Source: JAVBLY01 sp031553035 (GTDB lineage Bacteria; Bacillota; Clostridia; Peptostreptococcales; Anaerovoracaceae). From it: a stretch of DNA of 64,000 bases. The notes under the pieces were generated by a model, which searched no databases, was not told where the DNA came from, and was given only the letters and a program-made list of their open reading frames with translations. Position numbers and translations under genes: made by a program. Within the stretch, counting starts at the first letter, position 1. Every line of letters starts with the position of its first letter. The stretch is taken from assembly GCA_031553035.1 (NCBI GenBank), contig JAVBLY010000003.1, forward strand, positions 186,001-250,000. The letters run 5' to 3'. Shown piece after piece: positions 49,713-59,107 of this stretch.

Positions 49713-50249
49713 ATGAAGGATTTAAAAGGAACAAAAACTTACGAGAATTTACAGACTGCATTCGCAGGTGAAAGTCAGGCGAGAAACAAATATACATATT
49801 ACGCAAGCCAGGCAAGAAAAGACGGATATGTACAGGTTGCCAGATTTTTTGAAGAAACTGCAAGAAATGAACAGGAACATGCAAAGGTATGGTTCAAGTA
49901 TTTCCACGGTATAGGCGACACACCGACAAATCTTGAGGATGCGGCAGACGGTGAGCAGTACGAATGGACAACAATGTATTATGAGTTTGCCAATACGGCA
50001 AGAGATGAAGGTTTCGATGAGATAGCGATGCAGATGGACAGGATCGGTGAAGTCGAGAAAAAGCATGAAGAAAGATACAGAGCTCTTAAAGACAATATCG
50101 AAAGCGGCAGAGTTTTTGTGCGTGACGAAGAAGTTCTGTGGCAGTGCGATAACTGCGGATTCGTTTATAAAGGCAAAAAAGCTATCGATCTTTGCCCGGC
50201 TTGTAAACATCCTAAGGCTTATATGCAGATCAAAGCTCAAAACTATTAA
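49713..50249 (+). CDS. Rubrerythrin
   Basis: Non-heme iron peroxidase that removes H2O2 in anaerobes. The ferritin-like di-iron domain (about 1–135) has KTYENLQTAFAGESQARNKY, ARNEQEHAKVWFK and GEVEKKHEERY with the Glu/His ligands. The rubredoxin-like tail has WQCDNCGFVY and CPACKHPKAYM, four Cys for one iron. Length of 178 residues is typical. ATG 49713 is preferred: GGAGGA is at 49701–49706. A terminator follows at 50290. The gene stands alone. Confidence 0.95.
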   Translation: MKDLKGTKTYENLQTAFAGESQARNKYTYYASQARKDGYVQVARFFEETARNEQEHAKVWFKYFHGIGDTPTNLEDAADGEQYEWTTMYYEFANTARDEGFDEIAMQMDRIGEVEKKHEERYRALKDNIESGRVFVRDEEVLWQCDNCGFVYKGKKAIDLCPACKHPKAYMQIKAQNY

Positions 50250-50289
50250 TTTCTGTTGGACCAAACAACAATTAAACTGACCAATAATG

Positions 50290-50324
50290 CCCCGGGTAAG
50301 CTCTTTGTACCCGGGGTTTTTATT
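50290..50324 (+). terminator. Terminator after rubrerythrin
   Basis: CCCCGGGTA (about 50290–50298) pairs with TACCCGGGG (about 50308–50316) around a 9-nt loop, followed by TTTTTATT. A strong GC stem with a T-run. Confidence 0.88.
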
Positions 50325-50490
50325 GAATGCCTGTGAACAAGTAAAATTCAATAATTTGGTCAAAATGTCTCTTTGCTCTTTCTGGGATCAGTAGATGTTC
50401 GTCTTTAGCCACACTTGAATTTTCACAACAAACTCAAATTTTCCTTGACGAGACATTATCATAAGTGAATCACAGGCGGTCTCATTCCAT

Positions 50491-50519
50491 TTGCCTAAAA
50501 TGCCTGCTCCATATATAAT
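50491..50519 (+). promoter_or_regulatory. Promoter placed for a leaderless rRNA methyltransferase transcript
   Basis: TTGCCT at 50491–50496, 17-bp spacer, perfect TATAAT at 50514–50519. Six bases separate it from the ATG at 50526, so +1 coincides with the A of the start codon. There is no Shine-Dalgarno sequence in front of the ATG. Confidence 0.65.
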
Positions 50520-50525
50520 TTGTTT

Positions 50526-51848
50526 ATGGAAAAATTTAATGAAATAATTGAAATTGAGATAACTGATATAAGCGATATGGGGCAGGGCATAGGCAGGCTT
50601 GGCGGTCAGGTCGTCTTTGTAGACGGCGCACTGCCCGGAGATCTTGCAAGGGCTAAAATTACTCAAAAAAAGAAAAACTTTTCCAAGGGGCGTGCAATAG
50701 AGCTACTCGAGTCTTCTTCCAGCCGGTTTAGTCCCGTATGTCCACAGGCAAAAGAGTGCGGCGGATGCGGCTATATGGAACTGGATTATAAGAAACAGCT
50801 TGAAATAAAAGAACAACACTTAAAGGATAAACTTGAAAGGATCGCCGGGATCACTGATGTTGATTATGAACCGATCGTCTACATGGAAAAGCCCCTTTAT
50901 TATAGAAACAAAACTGAGTTCACCGTTTCAAAAGATGGGGAAATAGGTTTTAATAAACAGGGATCAAACGAAATCATTGATATCTCCAAATGTTACATAT
51001 CATCGCCGGTCGCGAACACCATTCTGGAATTTCTGAAGCCGCAATTAAAAAAGAACTGCCTGGGAATCAGTAAGGTAACTATACGAACTTCGTTTTCCAC
51101 CGGGGAAACCATGGTCATATTAGGCACTGAGATGCAGGATGCTGACAAGCTAGTGCAGCTGATAGAAGAGATGGATGATGCTGTCAATGAAATGGAAACA
51201 GGTGATTTTGTCCAGGCAAGTATGGAAAGTGTATACATTTATAACCCTGCAAGGAAAAAGAATCCATATACACTGATTGCCGGAAACAGAACTATTAAAG
51301 ATGAAATGATGGGGCTCAAATTTGAGATTTCTCCTGCTTCGTTTTATCAGACCAATCCACTCCAAACTGTGACTCTGTTCAAGAATGTTGGGAAATATGC
51401 CGGTCTAACCGGCAGGGAAAAGGTATTTGATCTTTACTGCGGAGTGGGAAGCATAGGACTGACACTTGCTGATTCAGCAAAAGAAGTTTGGGGAGTGGAA
51501 TCGGTCAAAGATGCTGTAATAGACGCAAACAGAAATGCAGTAATAAACGGCGTTATCAATGCCAGATACGTACACGGCAAAGCCGAAGAAATGATGGATC
51601 AATTGGGTATAGACAAAAAAAGCATAATATTCCTCGATCCTCCTCGAGCAGGCTGTAAGCCTGAAGTCCTTAATGCAATTTCCAATAGTAAAAGTGATAA
51701 AATAATATATATTTCCTGCGATCCGGCTACATTTGCACGAGATGTCAAGTTACTTGAGAGTCTTGGGTTTACAGTGAAGAAGATAACTCCGGTCGACATG
51801 TTTCCCCAGACAACCCATCTTGAGATCGTCAGCTTGCTGGAAAGATAA
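50526..51848 (+). CDS. 23S rRNA (uracil-C5)-methyltransferase, RlmD/RumA family
   Basis: SAM enzyme that makes 5-methyluridine in RNA. An N-terminal TRAM domain (about 1–55) contains EIEITDISDMGQGIGR. A [4Fe-4S] cluster site is CPQAKECGGCG (about 75–85). The methyltransferase fold has VFDLYCGVGSIGLTLA, IIFLDPPRAGC and the catalytic Cys in IIYISCDPATFARD. Length of 440 residues fits. I chose ATG 50526 over a TTG two codons earlier. The transcript should begin at this ATG (see the promoter at 50491). Firmicute members are often RlmCD, so the exact target uridine is uncertain. Confidence 0.92.
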   Translation: MEKFNEIIEIEITDISDMGQGIGRLGGQVVFVDGALPGDLARAKITQKKKNFSKGRAIELLESSSSRFSPVCPQAKECGGCGYMELDYKKQLEIKEQHLKDKLERIAGITDVDYEPIVYMEKPLYYRNKTEFTVSKDGEIGFNKQGSNEIIDISKCYISSPVANTILEFLKPQLKKNCLGISKVTIRTSFSTGETMVILGTEMQDADKLVQLIEEMDDAVNEMETGDFVQASMESVYIYNPARKKNPYTLIAGNRTIKDEMMGLKFEISPASFYQTNPLQTVTLFKNVGKYAGLTGREKVFDLYCGVGSIGLTLADSAKEVWGVESVKDAVIDANRNAVINGVINARYVHGKAEEMMDQLGIDKKSIIFLDPPRAGCKPEVLNAISNSKSDKIIYISCDPATFARDVKLLESLGFTVKKITPVDMFPQTTHLEIVSLLER

Positions 51849-51863
51849 TAAGGGGAGCGATTC

Positions 51864-52118
51864 ATGGATAGTGGGAAAATTTTACTTACAAATATTGGCA
51901 AGGTGCATACTACCAAAATGGGCATTGACAGGATCAGGAAAAATCTAGATTTGCCTGTTGAAGATGTGGTTTTGTGGTGCAAGAGAAAGATCTTAGATTC
52001 TGACTGTAATATAACCAGAAGAGGCAAAAACTGGTATGCAGAGGTGGGTGGCATCATCATCACTGTTAATGCAAGTAGTTATACTATAATTACTGCACAT
52101 AAGACAAAGAGTTTATAA
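51864..52118 (+). CDS. DUF3781 protein
   Basis: 84-residue protein starting MDSGKILLTNIGKVHTTKMG and continuing with LDLPVEDVVLWCKRKI, which matches DUF3781. It looks soluble with an alpha/beta core (WYAEVGGIIITVNASSYTII). No catalytic motif is visible and the family function is unknown. The ATG follows GGGGAGCG, 15 bp after the methyltransferase, so it may be cotranscribed. After its stop the same frame stays open to 52272 without a good start; I treat that as noise. Confidence 0.85.
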   Translation: MDSGKILLTNIGKVHTTKMGIDRIRKNLDLPVEDVVLWCKRKILDSDCNITRRGKNWYAEVGGIIITVNASSYTIITAHKTKSL

Positions 52119-52245
52119 TATGAGTGGAAAGAAAAAAATCAAAATAGGATATATTTTGCTGTCCATAAAATATACCGGATTCATAGCAAAACCAAAGTTT
52201 TTGACGAGAGAGATCTTTTTCTATATGGGATATAAAGTGTATCGA

Positions 52246-52427
52246 TTATTCAGTCCAGTCAACAATGTTTAACTCAGGGATTCTTTCAAATTCTTTTGTA
52301 TTATGTGTTACCAAAATTCCTTTTTCAGCTATTACAGTCGAAGCAATCAATAAATCATTATAGAAGTTCCGCATCAAAACGGTCATTTAGAAAATAGTTG
52401 CATGTATTTGTATCAAAAAAAAGTCAT
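52246..52427 (-). pseudogene. Broken VapC/FitB-like PIN-domain toxin
   Basis: The start ATG (plus 52427–52425) overlaps the antitoxin stop as ATGA, the normal VapBC arrangement. Reading it gives MTFF and then a stop caused by a run of eight T; moving the frame restores DTNTCNYFLNDRFDAELL, which is the PIN N-terminus with the first metal-binding Asp. A second frame then gives NDLLIASTVIAEKGILVTHN and ends FERIPELNIVDWTE, the PIN C-terminus. About 65–70 middle residues of a roughly 125-residue toxin are missing. Slippage plus an internal deletion make it non-functional. Confidence 0.75.
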
Positions 52428-52654
52428 AGATTTTCTCTCTTTCCATCATCTTGAAAATTAAGAGTATCGGGCTTTTCAAAAGTAGGGTCTTTTATGCTGC
52501 CAAAAAGTTCAGAGTATCCAACCGGCCAACTTGAGTCAAAATAATTATTTAGTGAAAGTGAAACATATTTCGAAATAGACAGATTACTCATTGCGGCACC
52601 TTCTTCCAGCTGCTTCATCATTTTTTTATTTAAATAAAGTGATAGTTGAGGCAT
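52424..52654 (-). CDS. VapB-like ribbon-helix-helix antitoxin
   Basis: 76 residues beginning MPQLSLYLNKKMMKQLEEGA, an RHH-type DNA-binding start, with SSWPVGYSELFGSIKDPTFE near the C-terminus, a stretch common in antitoxins paired with FitB/VapC toxins. ATG 52654 is chosen, as GGAGAG lies just upstream; a longer frame from 52717 adds unrelated residues. Its stop overlaps the start of the ruined toxin gene. It may persist as an autorepressor or to neutralise a related toxin elsewhere. Confidence 0.8.
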   Translation of the reverse strand: MPQLSLYLNKKMMKQLEEGAAMSNLSISKYVSLSLNNYFDSSWPVGYSELFGSIKDPTFEKPDTLNFQDDGKRENL

Positions 52655-52775
52655 TTTGATCTCTCCTTTTTTATCTACAAGTATATTATATACTATACTT
52701 GATATTTGCAAATACACTAATGAGATAAAATAAAAAGGAGGTCGTAGGCGACCTCCCTTTGCTGATTATTATGAT

Positions 52776-55700
52776 CTATTTTTTCTTTGCTATCTTGATT
52801 TTACACTTCGCTTTGGCTTTTGAACCATCTTTGGCAGTTGCGTATATTGTCACTGTTTTGCCACGCCCTGCTTTTTTGATTTTCACCTTCCCGGATTTTG
52901 ATACTGTTGCATATTTTTTATTGCTGCTCTTCCAGGTAACGCCTTTGATTTTTTTAGCCGGTTTTGATACTTTAGCTTTAAGCCTGATGGTTTTGCCAAC
53001 TTTGGTTTCGACTTTCTTTTTGTTCAGTTTTACCTTTGTTCTGAACTTTTTGAATGATGCTGATACTTTGATATTTTTAGTTATGTATGGAACAGATGCA
53101 CTGATAGTAGTTTTTTTGGATTTTGAATATTTATAAGTTTTTCCATCAACCGCTAATTTGTATGCATAGTACTTTGATTTTGGCTTCGCAGTAAGGCTCA
53201 CTTTCTGTCCTGGCAAATACTTCCCTATTCCTGTGATCTTGCCACGTTTCACTGATCCGTAGACGCTGTACAGCCCGGATTTAACCGGCATTTTTTTGAT
53301 TGTGACATTCAATCCAAAATCATAGTCATCCTCTTCATCATAAAAAATACCGGACATATCTTCGTCTTCTTCATCTTCTATGTTAGGAACAAGAGCAGCA
53401 TACAGATAGTTATCTACAACAGTTCCAACAGTTTCCTCATTGGTGATGCTATTGTTGAATTGGTAGTCTGTTGTTTTATATGTGTTTGTGGATAAATCAT
53501 ATATATAGGTATCACCCAGACCTTCTGCTGCAATGCCGGAGATAATTATACCGTTACTAACGATGCCTACCGCTCCTGTATAGTACTGGAATTCTCTGTA
53601 GTAACCATATGACTCATCATCATCAAACACTACTTTATCAGGGTCATTCTTATCTGTTGTGAAATAGTACTTTGAACTGTAAAACGGATTTGATACCGAC
53701 GTGCCTTTTGCCCAGTTTTTACCATCAAAAGTTAATGTAGCGGGTACTTTTGTGGAGTCATTTCTCCCGTCGCTTCCAAGTGCAAGAACCAATTTATTCC
53801 CGACCTGATGACCAACCGCCAGCATTCTGGTATCGGGCAGGGATGCGCCTTTCGCCCACTTTCCGGTTGAGGGGGTAAAGACTCTGACATTGTCTTTTAC
53901 CTCAAGATTGGTCATATCGATACCGCCCATTAAGTAGAGATTCCCGTTGTAAGCCGCTAATGTAGACAATTTTATATTTTTAAAATCTGCATCCTTAGTG
54001 CCGTTTAGCTCTGCGCCAGGTCGGTCGCCAACTTTTTTCCACGTTGCAGTTTTCATATCATAAGCAGCAAGTGAATAATATGAACGGGCTCCGTTACTTA
54101 ATTCCATGATCCCATAGAATTTATTATTAAGGTATGTCAGCCCGCTTTCGATATAAACATCACCTCTGGCTTGATCTTTTGCAGGTGCCTGCGGGAAGAC
54201 CTTGTTAGGCTCCACCTCGCCAATAGCAACCCACTTTTTCACCATTTTGACTTTGCTTTCGTCAAAATCTTCATCTTCATCGCCGTAGTCAGGTACTAAC
54301 ATTTCCTGATAAATGTCACCATACTCTGAATAATAATAGAGTGTTTTTCCGTCAGTAGTAAAATTTCCGCCTGAATAACTATCGAAGTCACTATGTTTGG
54401 AAAAAGACTTTTTACCATCCACAAAATAAAAATCATCCTTTGTAGTTCGTCCATCATCTGTTGTGATCTTCATAGTGATATTTCTGTTTGCCATTTCGTT
54501 ATAATGCTTCTTGTCGATAAGAATCTCCGTATCCGACCACTTGGTAATGGTCAGGTCTTTACCGATGGCAGAGACTTTCCCTGGTGCAGTTCCGAAATTG
54601 GTTCCCTTGATCAACATTGACTTGTCGGTGTTGACTTTCAGGCTATCAAAAAATGGTTCGGCTGTGTCATATGAGGATAAGTCCATAAATCCGTTGTCAT
54701 TAACAAGATGTTTTACTTTCGATGCGATCTGTTTTGCTGTCAGACCGCCGCTTTGGCTTTTGATAAGTCCTGCAATACCGGTAACTATCGGCGTTGCCAT
54801 TGAAGTTCCCGAATAGAAATCATATTTTTCGAAATCTTCTTCCAGAGTTCCTGATTTACTTAGTCCCAGGTCATCGATCATTACGGTATGATCTCCATCA
54901 GCGCTTACTATGTATGTGAATACGATCGCCCTGTTGGGGTCAACGTCAGCCGTCGTGAAAGCCTTTCTCACTTGACCGCTAAGCAGATATCTGTATCCCA
55001 TAGGCTCATCTGCCCCGACAAAAGGCGAGGTTTCACTTAAATTTCCTGTAGCGTAATTAAGTGGAAGATTTCCGTCTTTATCAAGCTTTGTTTCCGATAA
55101 AACAAGTGCACCTCCGTAATAGAATAGGTCATCGAAAATCGGACAGTCGGCGATATCGACCAAAGCTCCTGCATGGAGCGGAGTACCTGACGCCTGAAGT
55201 GCACCATAGGTGACATATATATTGTATATATCACCTGCATCCGCATCTTTGATCTCCCATTTAAGTGCATTTTGGTCAGTTCCGAAATAATCATCGGCGA
55301 TACTGATATTTGTATTTTTATCCGGGTCCCAGGCTCCCAGCCTACTTGCCGCCTGGTTTACAGTATTCGGAGCGAAGTCGTCATTAAATTCTTCATATTT
55401 TTGACTAAGCTTATCCGGATCATTATAAATCGAAGGATTATATATATTATATGGAACCGACGAGAGGATCATATCACCCGGTGCATAAAGGTCCACATTC
55501 TTTGTCCCGGTATTAGAATAGCTTGCGATTCCCCCTTTTTCATTTGTGGCGCCTACGCTTATTACATAGGAGCTGTCAGTTGATGCAGGGTAGGAAAAAT
55601 ATTTACCGGTATCAAGATTTATGCTTTCGTTTCCCGCTGCACAAACGCTGACACATCCTTTTGCACCGATTTTATCTATTACCTCTTTGAAAATATTTGA

Positions 55701-56651
55701 CGGGCTTGAACTGAGATATCCCAGTGACATATTGGCTGCGACCACTTTTACTCCCAATGCCTGGGCATCGTTGATATACCCTAAAGCATCGAGGATATAT
55801 GATGTATATATTTCATCGGCTTCATCTGAGACCTTAAGGGGCATTATCGAAACTTTTTGATTGACTCCGCTGATTCCCTTACTGTTATTTCCCTGTGCAC
55901 CGATTATTCCTGCCACATGGGTTCCGTGGCCGACGAAATCGGTTACATCAGTATTTTCTTCCCCAAAATTATAACCGTTTTTCCCTGCAAGTTCGGAAGT
56001 GTTATTGTTGTGCCAGAGATTGTTTTCTATATCAGGGTGGGTAATGTCCACACCCGAGTCGATAACAGCGATAACATTATCACTGCTGCCGGTGCCTTTT
56101 GCCCAGGCTTTATCGATTTCTATGCCCGGAGCGGGTTTCAGGCTCCACTGCTTATCGTAATATTTATCATTCGGAGCGGCAGAAAGATTGACTTTGTAAT
56201 TCGGTTCTGCATATTTTACCGCATCCACCTTTTCCAGCTCCTCAATGAGTTCTTCAGTGCTGAATCGGTCTGAAGATACAGCCATTATTACAAAATCATC
56301 AGGAGTGCTCTCAGCCGATTTTGCCTGTTCCATGCTTTTCAGAGTTCCGCTCGATTCAACATTCCCCTTGAATTCTATTTTTTTATCAATATTCACCCCA
56401 TCCGGCAATACCTTATTGACACTTTTCGTAGAATAAACAGACATTTTCTCAGACTGTTCTTCAAGCAGGATTATTGCTTCTCCTTCTACATATTCATCAA
56501 CTTGTGCTTTGCTGCTGATGGTTTTAGAATGACTACTATTGTTGCCCTTTTGAAAATTTGATGAGCTTTGTCCTTCTTCAGCAAACCCTACGGTTGGAAT
56601 CAAGCCGATCGTCAAGGTCAGCACCAGGATCACTGTCAATAATCTTTTCAT
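52776..56651 (-). CDS. Large secreted subtilisin-like serine protease (S8) with Kelch-like and Ig-like parts
   Basis: 1291 residues. Signal peptide 1–24 ends VGFA. A propeptide (about 50–155) is followed by the S8 catalytic domain with D198 (VIAVIDSGVD), H242 (GHGTHVAGI), oxyanion N341 (CAAGNES) and S617 (GTSMATP). The stretch 402–605 between APGDMILSSVP and the Ser motif is far longer than in subtilisin, a large insert. After the protease come a TIG-like beta domain (about 675–745), beta-propeller-like repeats (about 760–1100) and a Lys-rich tail with a Big_2-type Ig domain (about 1205–1291). No sortase motif or SLH domain; the basic tail may bind the wall. It has its own transcription unit, ending near 52776. 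Confidence 0.88.
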   Translation of the reverse strand: MKRLLTVILVLTLTIGLIPTVGFAEEGQSSSNFQKGNNSSHSKTISSKAQVDEYVEGEAIILLEEQSEKMSVYSTKSVNKVLPDGVNIDKKIEFKGNVESSGTLKSMEQAKSAESTPDDFVIMAVSSDRFSTEELIEELEKVDAVKYAEPNYKVNLSAAPNDKYYDKQWSLKPAPGIEIDKAWAKGTGSSDNVIAVIDSGVDITHPDIENNLWHNNNTSELAGKNGYNFGEENTDVTDFVGHGTHVAGIIGAQGNNSKGISGVNQKVSIMPLKVSDEADEIYTSYILDALGYINDAQALGVKVVAANMSLGYLSSSPSNIFKEVIDKIGAKGCVSVCAAGNESINLDTGKYFSYPASTDSSYVISVGATNEKGGIASYSNTGTKNVDLYAPGDMILSSVPYNIYNPSIYNDPDKLSQKYEEFNDDFAPNTVNQAASRLGAWDPDKNTNISIADDYFGTDQNALKWEIKDADAGDIYNIYVTYGALQASGTPLHAGALVDIADCPIFDDLFYYGGALVLSETKLDKDGNLPLNYATGNLSETSPFVGADEPMGYRYLLSGQVRKAFTTADVDPNRAIVFTYIVSADGDHTVMIDDLGLSKSGTLEEDFEKYDFYSGTSMATPIVTGIAGLIKSQSGGLTAKQIASKVKHLVNDNGFMDLSSYDTAEPFFDSLKVNTDKSMLIKGTNFGTAPGKVSAIGKDLTITKWSDTEILIDKKHYNEMANRNITMKITTDDGRTTKDDFYFVDGKKSFSKHSDFDSYSGGNFTTDGKTLYYYSEYGDIYQEMLVPDYGDEDEDFDESKVKMVKKWVAIGEVEPNKVFPQAPAKDQARGDVYIESGLTYLNNKFYGIMELSNGARSYYSLAAYDMKTATWKKVGDRPGAELNGTKDADFKNIKLSTLAAYNGNLYLMGGIDMTNLEVKDNVRVFTPSTGKWAKGASLPDTRMLAVGHQVGNKLVLALGSDGRNDSTKVPATLTFDGKNWAKGTSVSNPFYSSKYYFTTDKNDPDKVVFDDDESYGYYREFQYYTGAVGIVSNGIIISGIAAEGLGDTYIYDLSTNTYKTTDYQFNNSITNEETVGTVVDNYLYAALVPNIEDEEDEDMSGIFYDEEDDYDFGLNVTIKKMPVKSGLYSVYGSVKRGKITGIGKYLPGQKVSLTAKPKSKYYAYKLAVDGKTYKYSKSKKTTISASVPYITKNIKVSASFKKFRTKVKLNKKKVETKVGKTIRLKAKVSKPAKKIKGVTWKSSNKKYATVSKSGKVKIKKAGRGKTVTIYATAKDGSKAKAKCKIKIAKKK

Positions 56652-56884
56652 GTTTTACCTCTCTTTAGCTACCTATTATACCCCAATTTTACCATGATGA
56701 TATCACTTAATCTTCACATATACAACACAAAAAGTATTACAAAATACGAACAGTACTTAAAAAAGGTATTATAAATAATTCCGGAGACCTCTTTTACCAA
56801 ACCTCCAGCCTGTTAAATGAGCCTTCCATATGATATAATTAATAGCGCAAAATCATGCATAAATCTAACTGAAAGGCAACCTAA

Positions 56885-59095
56885 ATGGACTATCTTGATA
56901 ACCTGAATGACAAACAAAGAGAAGCGGCGATCCACACGGAGGGGCCACTTCTTATTTTAGCGGGGGCGGGCAGCGGCAAAACCAGCACCATGACCCACCG
57001 TATCGCCTATCTGATTAAAGAAAAAGGAGTTTCTCCATATAACATTCTTGCGGTGACATTTACCAACAAAGCTGCCGGTGAAATGAGAGAAAGAGTAGAA
57101 GAACTTATCGGGTCGGCATCCGGAATGTGGATAACCACATTTCATGCAGCATGCCTGAGGATTCTCAGAAGGCACGCTGAACTTCTGGGCTACGAAAAAG
57201 GGTTCAATGTATATGACCCAACCGACCAGAAAGTGATCGTAAAAAAAATAGTTAAAGACATGGAACTGGATGAAAAAAAGTTCACTCCCAATTACTGCCT
57301 CAGTGTCATCAGCGATTGCAAGGAAAAAAACAAATCTCCGGATACCTATAGGCACGAGCAGGAGAATAACCCAATCAGAAAAGCTTTGGCCGACATATAT
57401 GAACGATATCAGAGCACTCTCAGGAAGAACAATTCCATGGACTTTGACGACCTGCTCCTTAACACGGTCAAACTTTTTGAAAAGCATGAAGACATACTGG
57501 AAGACTATCGCCACCAGTTCAGATATGTAATGGTGGATGAGTATCAGGATACCAACTATCTGCAATATAAATTTGTGACACTTATCGCCGAGAAACATGA
57601 GAATATTTGCGTTGTCGGCGATGACGATCAGTGCATCTACCAATGGCGTGGTGCAGACATCAAAAATATACTTGATTTTGAGAAAGACTTCAGCGATGCA
57701 AAGGTAGTTAAACTGGAGCAGAACTACCGTTCCCACTCCAATATTCTTGATGCGGCAAATTCGGTCATCAAGAACAACAAGGGACGTAAGTCAAAGAAGC
57801 TTTGGACCGAAAGAGACAGCGGAGAAAAAATCCAGTTCTATTCTGCATACGACGATAAGGAAGAGGCAAGATATGTTTCATCCGAAATAGAAAAACTTCA
57901 CGGCAAGGGCAGAAGTTATCGGGACTTTGCCATTTTATACAGAACAAATATTCAGTCGAGAACCTTTGAGGAAGCCCTGTCCGCATTTCATATACCATAT
58001 CAGGTTATCGGCGGACTAAGATATTATGACCGCAAGGAGATAAAGGACATGATGGCCTATCTCAGACTGGTTCAGAACCCCAAAGACGATCTGGCTGTCC
58101 TCAGGGTCATAAATGAACCCAAGCGGGGCATCGGCGGCAAAACCGTAGATAAACTTATATCATATGCCGAGGCAAAGGGCATCAGCCTTTTCGAGCTTTT
58201 GACCGAAGATGAAACTATTGAAATGCTTCCGTCCAAAGGGCAGGAACCGGTCAAAAATATGATCCAGGTGATAAGTGATTACAATAAAGAGCAGGAGAAT
58301 CTCAAGATTTCGGATATTTATGACAACCTCATGGTAAAGACCGGCTATCTCAAAGCCCTTGAAGATCAGAACACTGTTGAGTCTGAAGGACGAATAGAGA
58401 ACCTCCTTGATTTTAAATCGGTAATATACGATTATGAGGTTGAGGATCCAAACATAACCCTTTTTGAATTCATGGAAAAAATTACTCTCATATCTGATAT
58501 AGATAATCACGACAAAAGCGAGGATGCTGTGACACTGATGACCCTGCACAGTGCAAAAGGTCTTGAGTTCCCGGTGGTGTTCATGCCGGGGATGGAAGAA
58601 GGACTTTTTCCGGGGAGCAGGGCAATGGAATCTCCGGGAGGCATGGAAGAAGAGAGAAGGCTTTGTTATGTCGGCATGACCAGAGCAAGGGAAAAACTGT
58701 ATCTGACTGCCGCTAAGGCGAGAACTGTTTACGGCAGATACAATCACATGCTTGAATCCAAGTTCCTCAAAGAAGTGGACAAAAGTCTGCTTGACGGCTG
58801 GAAGGATATGGGAAGAGACGAGAGAATGTTCCACGGAGCCTATGGCGCTGAAGACGGTTTCAGCGAGCCTGAAGTTTACAGACCTTTCGATCATCTCAAA
58901 CAGATAAAGGAGTCGGTGAACAGACAGTACGATCAGGTTGAATCACTTGATTTAAATAACGGCGATCGCATCAGGCATGCAAAGTTTGGCGAAGGTATGG
59001 TTCTTGAGTCAAACGGCAAGATCGTATCAGTTATGTTCGATAATGCCGGAAAGAAAAAGCTTGCCATAGATATGGCGCCTCTCACGAAACTGTAG
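56885..59095 (+). CDS. pcrA: ATP-dependent DNA helicase PcrA/UvrD
   Basis: SF1A 3'-5' helicase for DNA repair and conflict resolution. Motif I is LAGAGSGKTSTMTHR near residues 25–39, motif Ia FTNKAAGEMRERV, motif II VDEYQDTNYLQY, motif III GDDDQCIYQWRGAD, motif IV QNYRSHSNIL, and motifs V–VI in LMTLHSAKGLEFPVVF and VGMTRAREKLYL. The C-terminal Tudor-like fold (GDRIRHAKFGEGMV) is typical of PcrA. Length of 736 residues is right. GAAAGGCAA precedes the ATG, and TGATATAAT (-10 at 56834–56839) is likely its promoter. It is followed by ligA as in many Firmicutes. Confidence 0.96.
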   Translation: MDYLDNLNDKQREAAIHTEGPLLILAGAGSGKTSTMTHRIAYLIKEKGVSPYNILAVTFTNKAAGEMRERVEELIGSASGMWITTFHAACLRILRRHAELLGYEKGFNVYDPTDQKVIVKKIVKDMELDEKKFTPNYCLSVISDCKEKNKSPDTYRHEQENNPIRKALADIYERYQSTLRKNNSMDFDDLLLNTVKLFEKHEDILEDYRHQFRYVMVDEYQDTNYLQYKFVTLIAEKHENICVVGDDDQCIYQWRGADIKNILDFEKDFSDAKVVKLEQNYRSHSNILDAANSVIKNNKGRKSKKLWTERDSGEKIQFYSAYDDKEEARYVSSEIEKLHGKGRSYRDFAILYRTNIQSRTFEEALSAFHIPYQVIGGLRYYDRKEIKDMMAYLRLVQNPKDDLAVLRVINEPKRGIGGKTVDKLISYAEAKGISLFELLTEDETIEMLPSKGQEPVKNMIQVISDYNKEQENLKISDIYDNLMVKTGYLKALEDQNTVESEGRIENLLDFKSVIYDYEVEDPNITLFEFMEKITLISDIDNHDKSEDAVTLMTLHSAKGLEFPVVFMPGMEEGLFPGSRAMESPGGMEEERRLCYVGMTRAREKLYLTAAKARTVYGRYNHMLESKFLKEVDKSLLDGWKDMGRDERMFHGAYGAEDGFSEPEVYRPFDHLKQIKESVNRQYDQVESLDLNNGDRIRHAKFGEGMVLESNGKIVSVMFDNAGKKKLAIDMAPLTKL

Positions 59096-59107
59096 GGATT
59101 ACGAAAA

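Noticed and set aside
50388..50666. Minus-strand 92-codon frame overlapping the start of the rRNA methyltransferase
   Set aside because: It runs across the promoter and first codons of a secure gene; no homology seen. A short real peptide at 50388–50460 cannot be excluded but has no support.
52119..52272. Open continuation of the DUF3781 frame after its stop
   Set aside because: No start codon with a ribosome-binding site, no family, and it reaches the vapC remnant on the other strand. The ATG at 52121 is out of frame and stops after eight codons.
56957..57736. A 259-codon open frame opposite pcrA
   Set aside because: Fully inside pcrA on the other strand, no recognisable domain; a by-product of the pcrA codon pattern.
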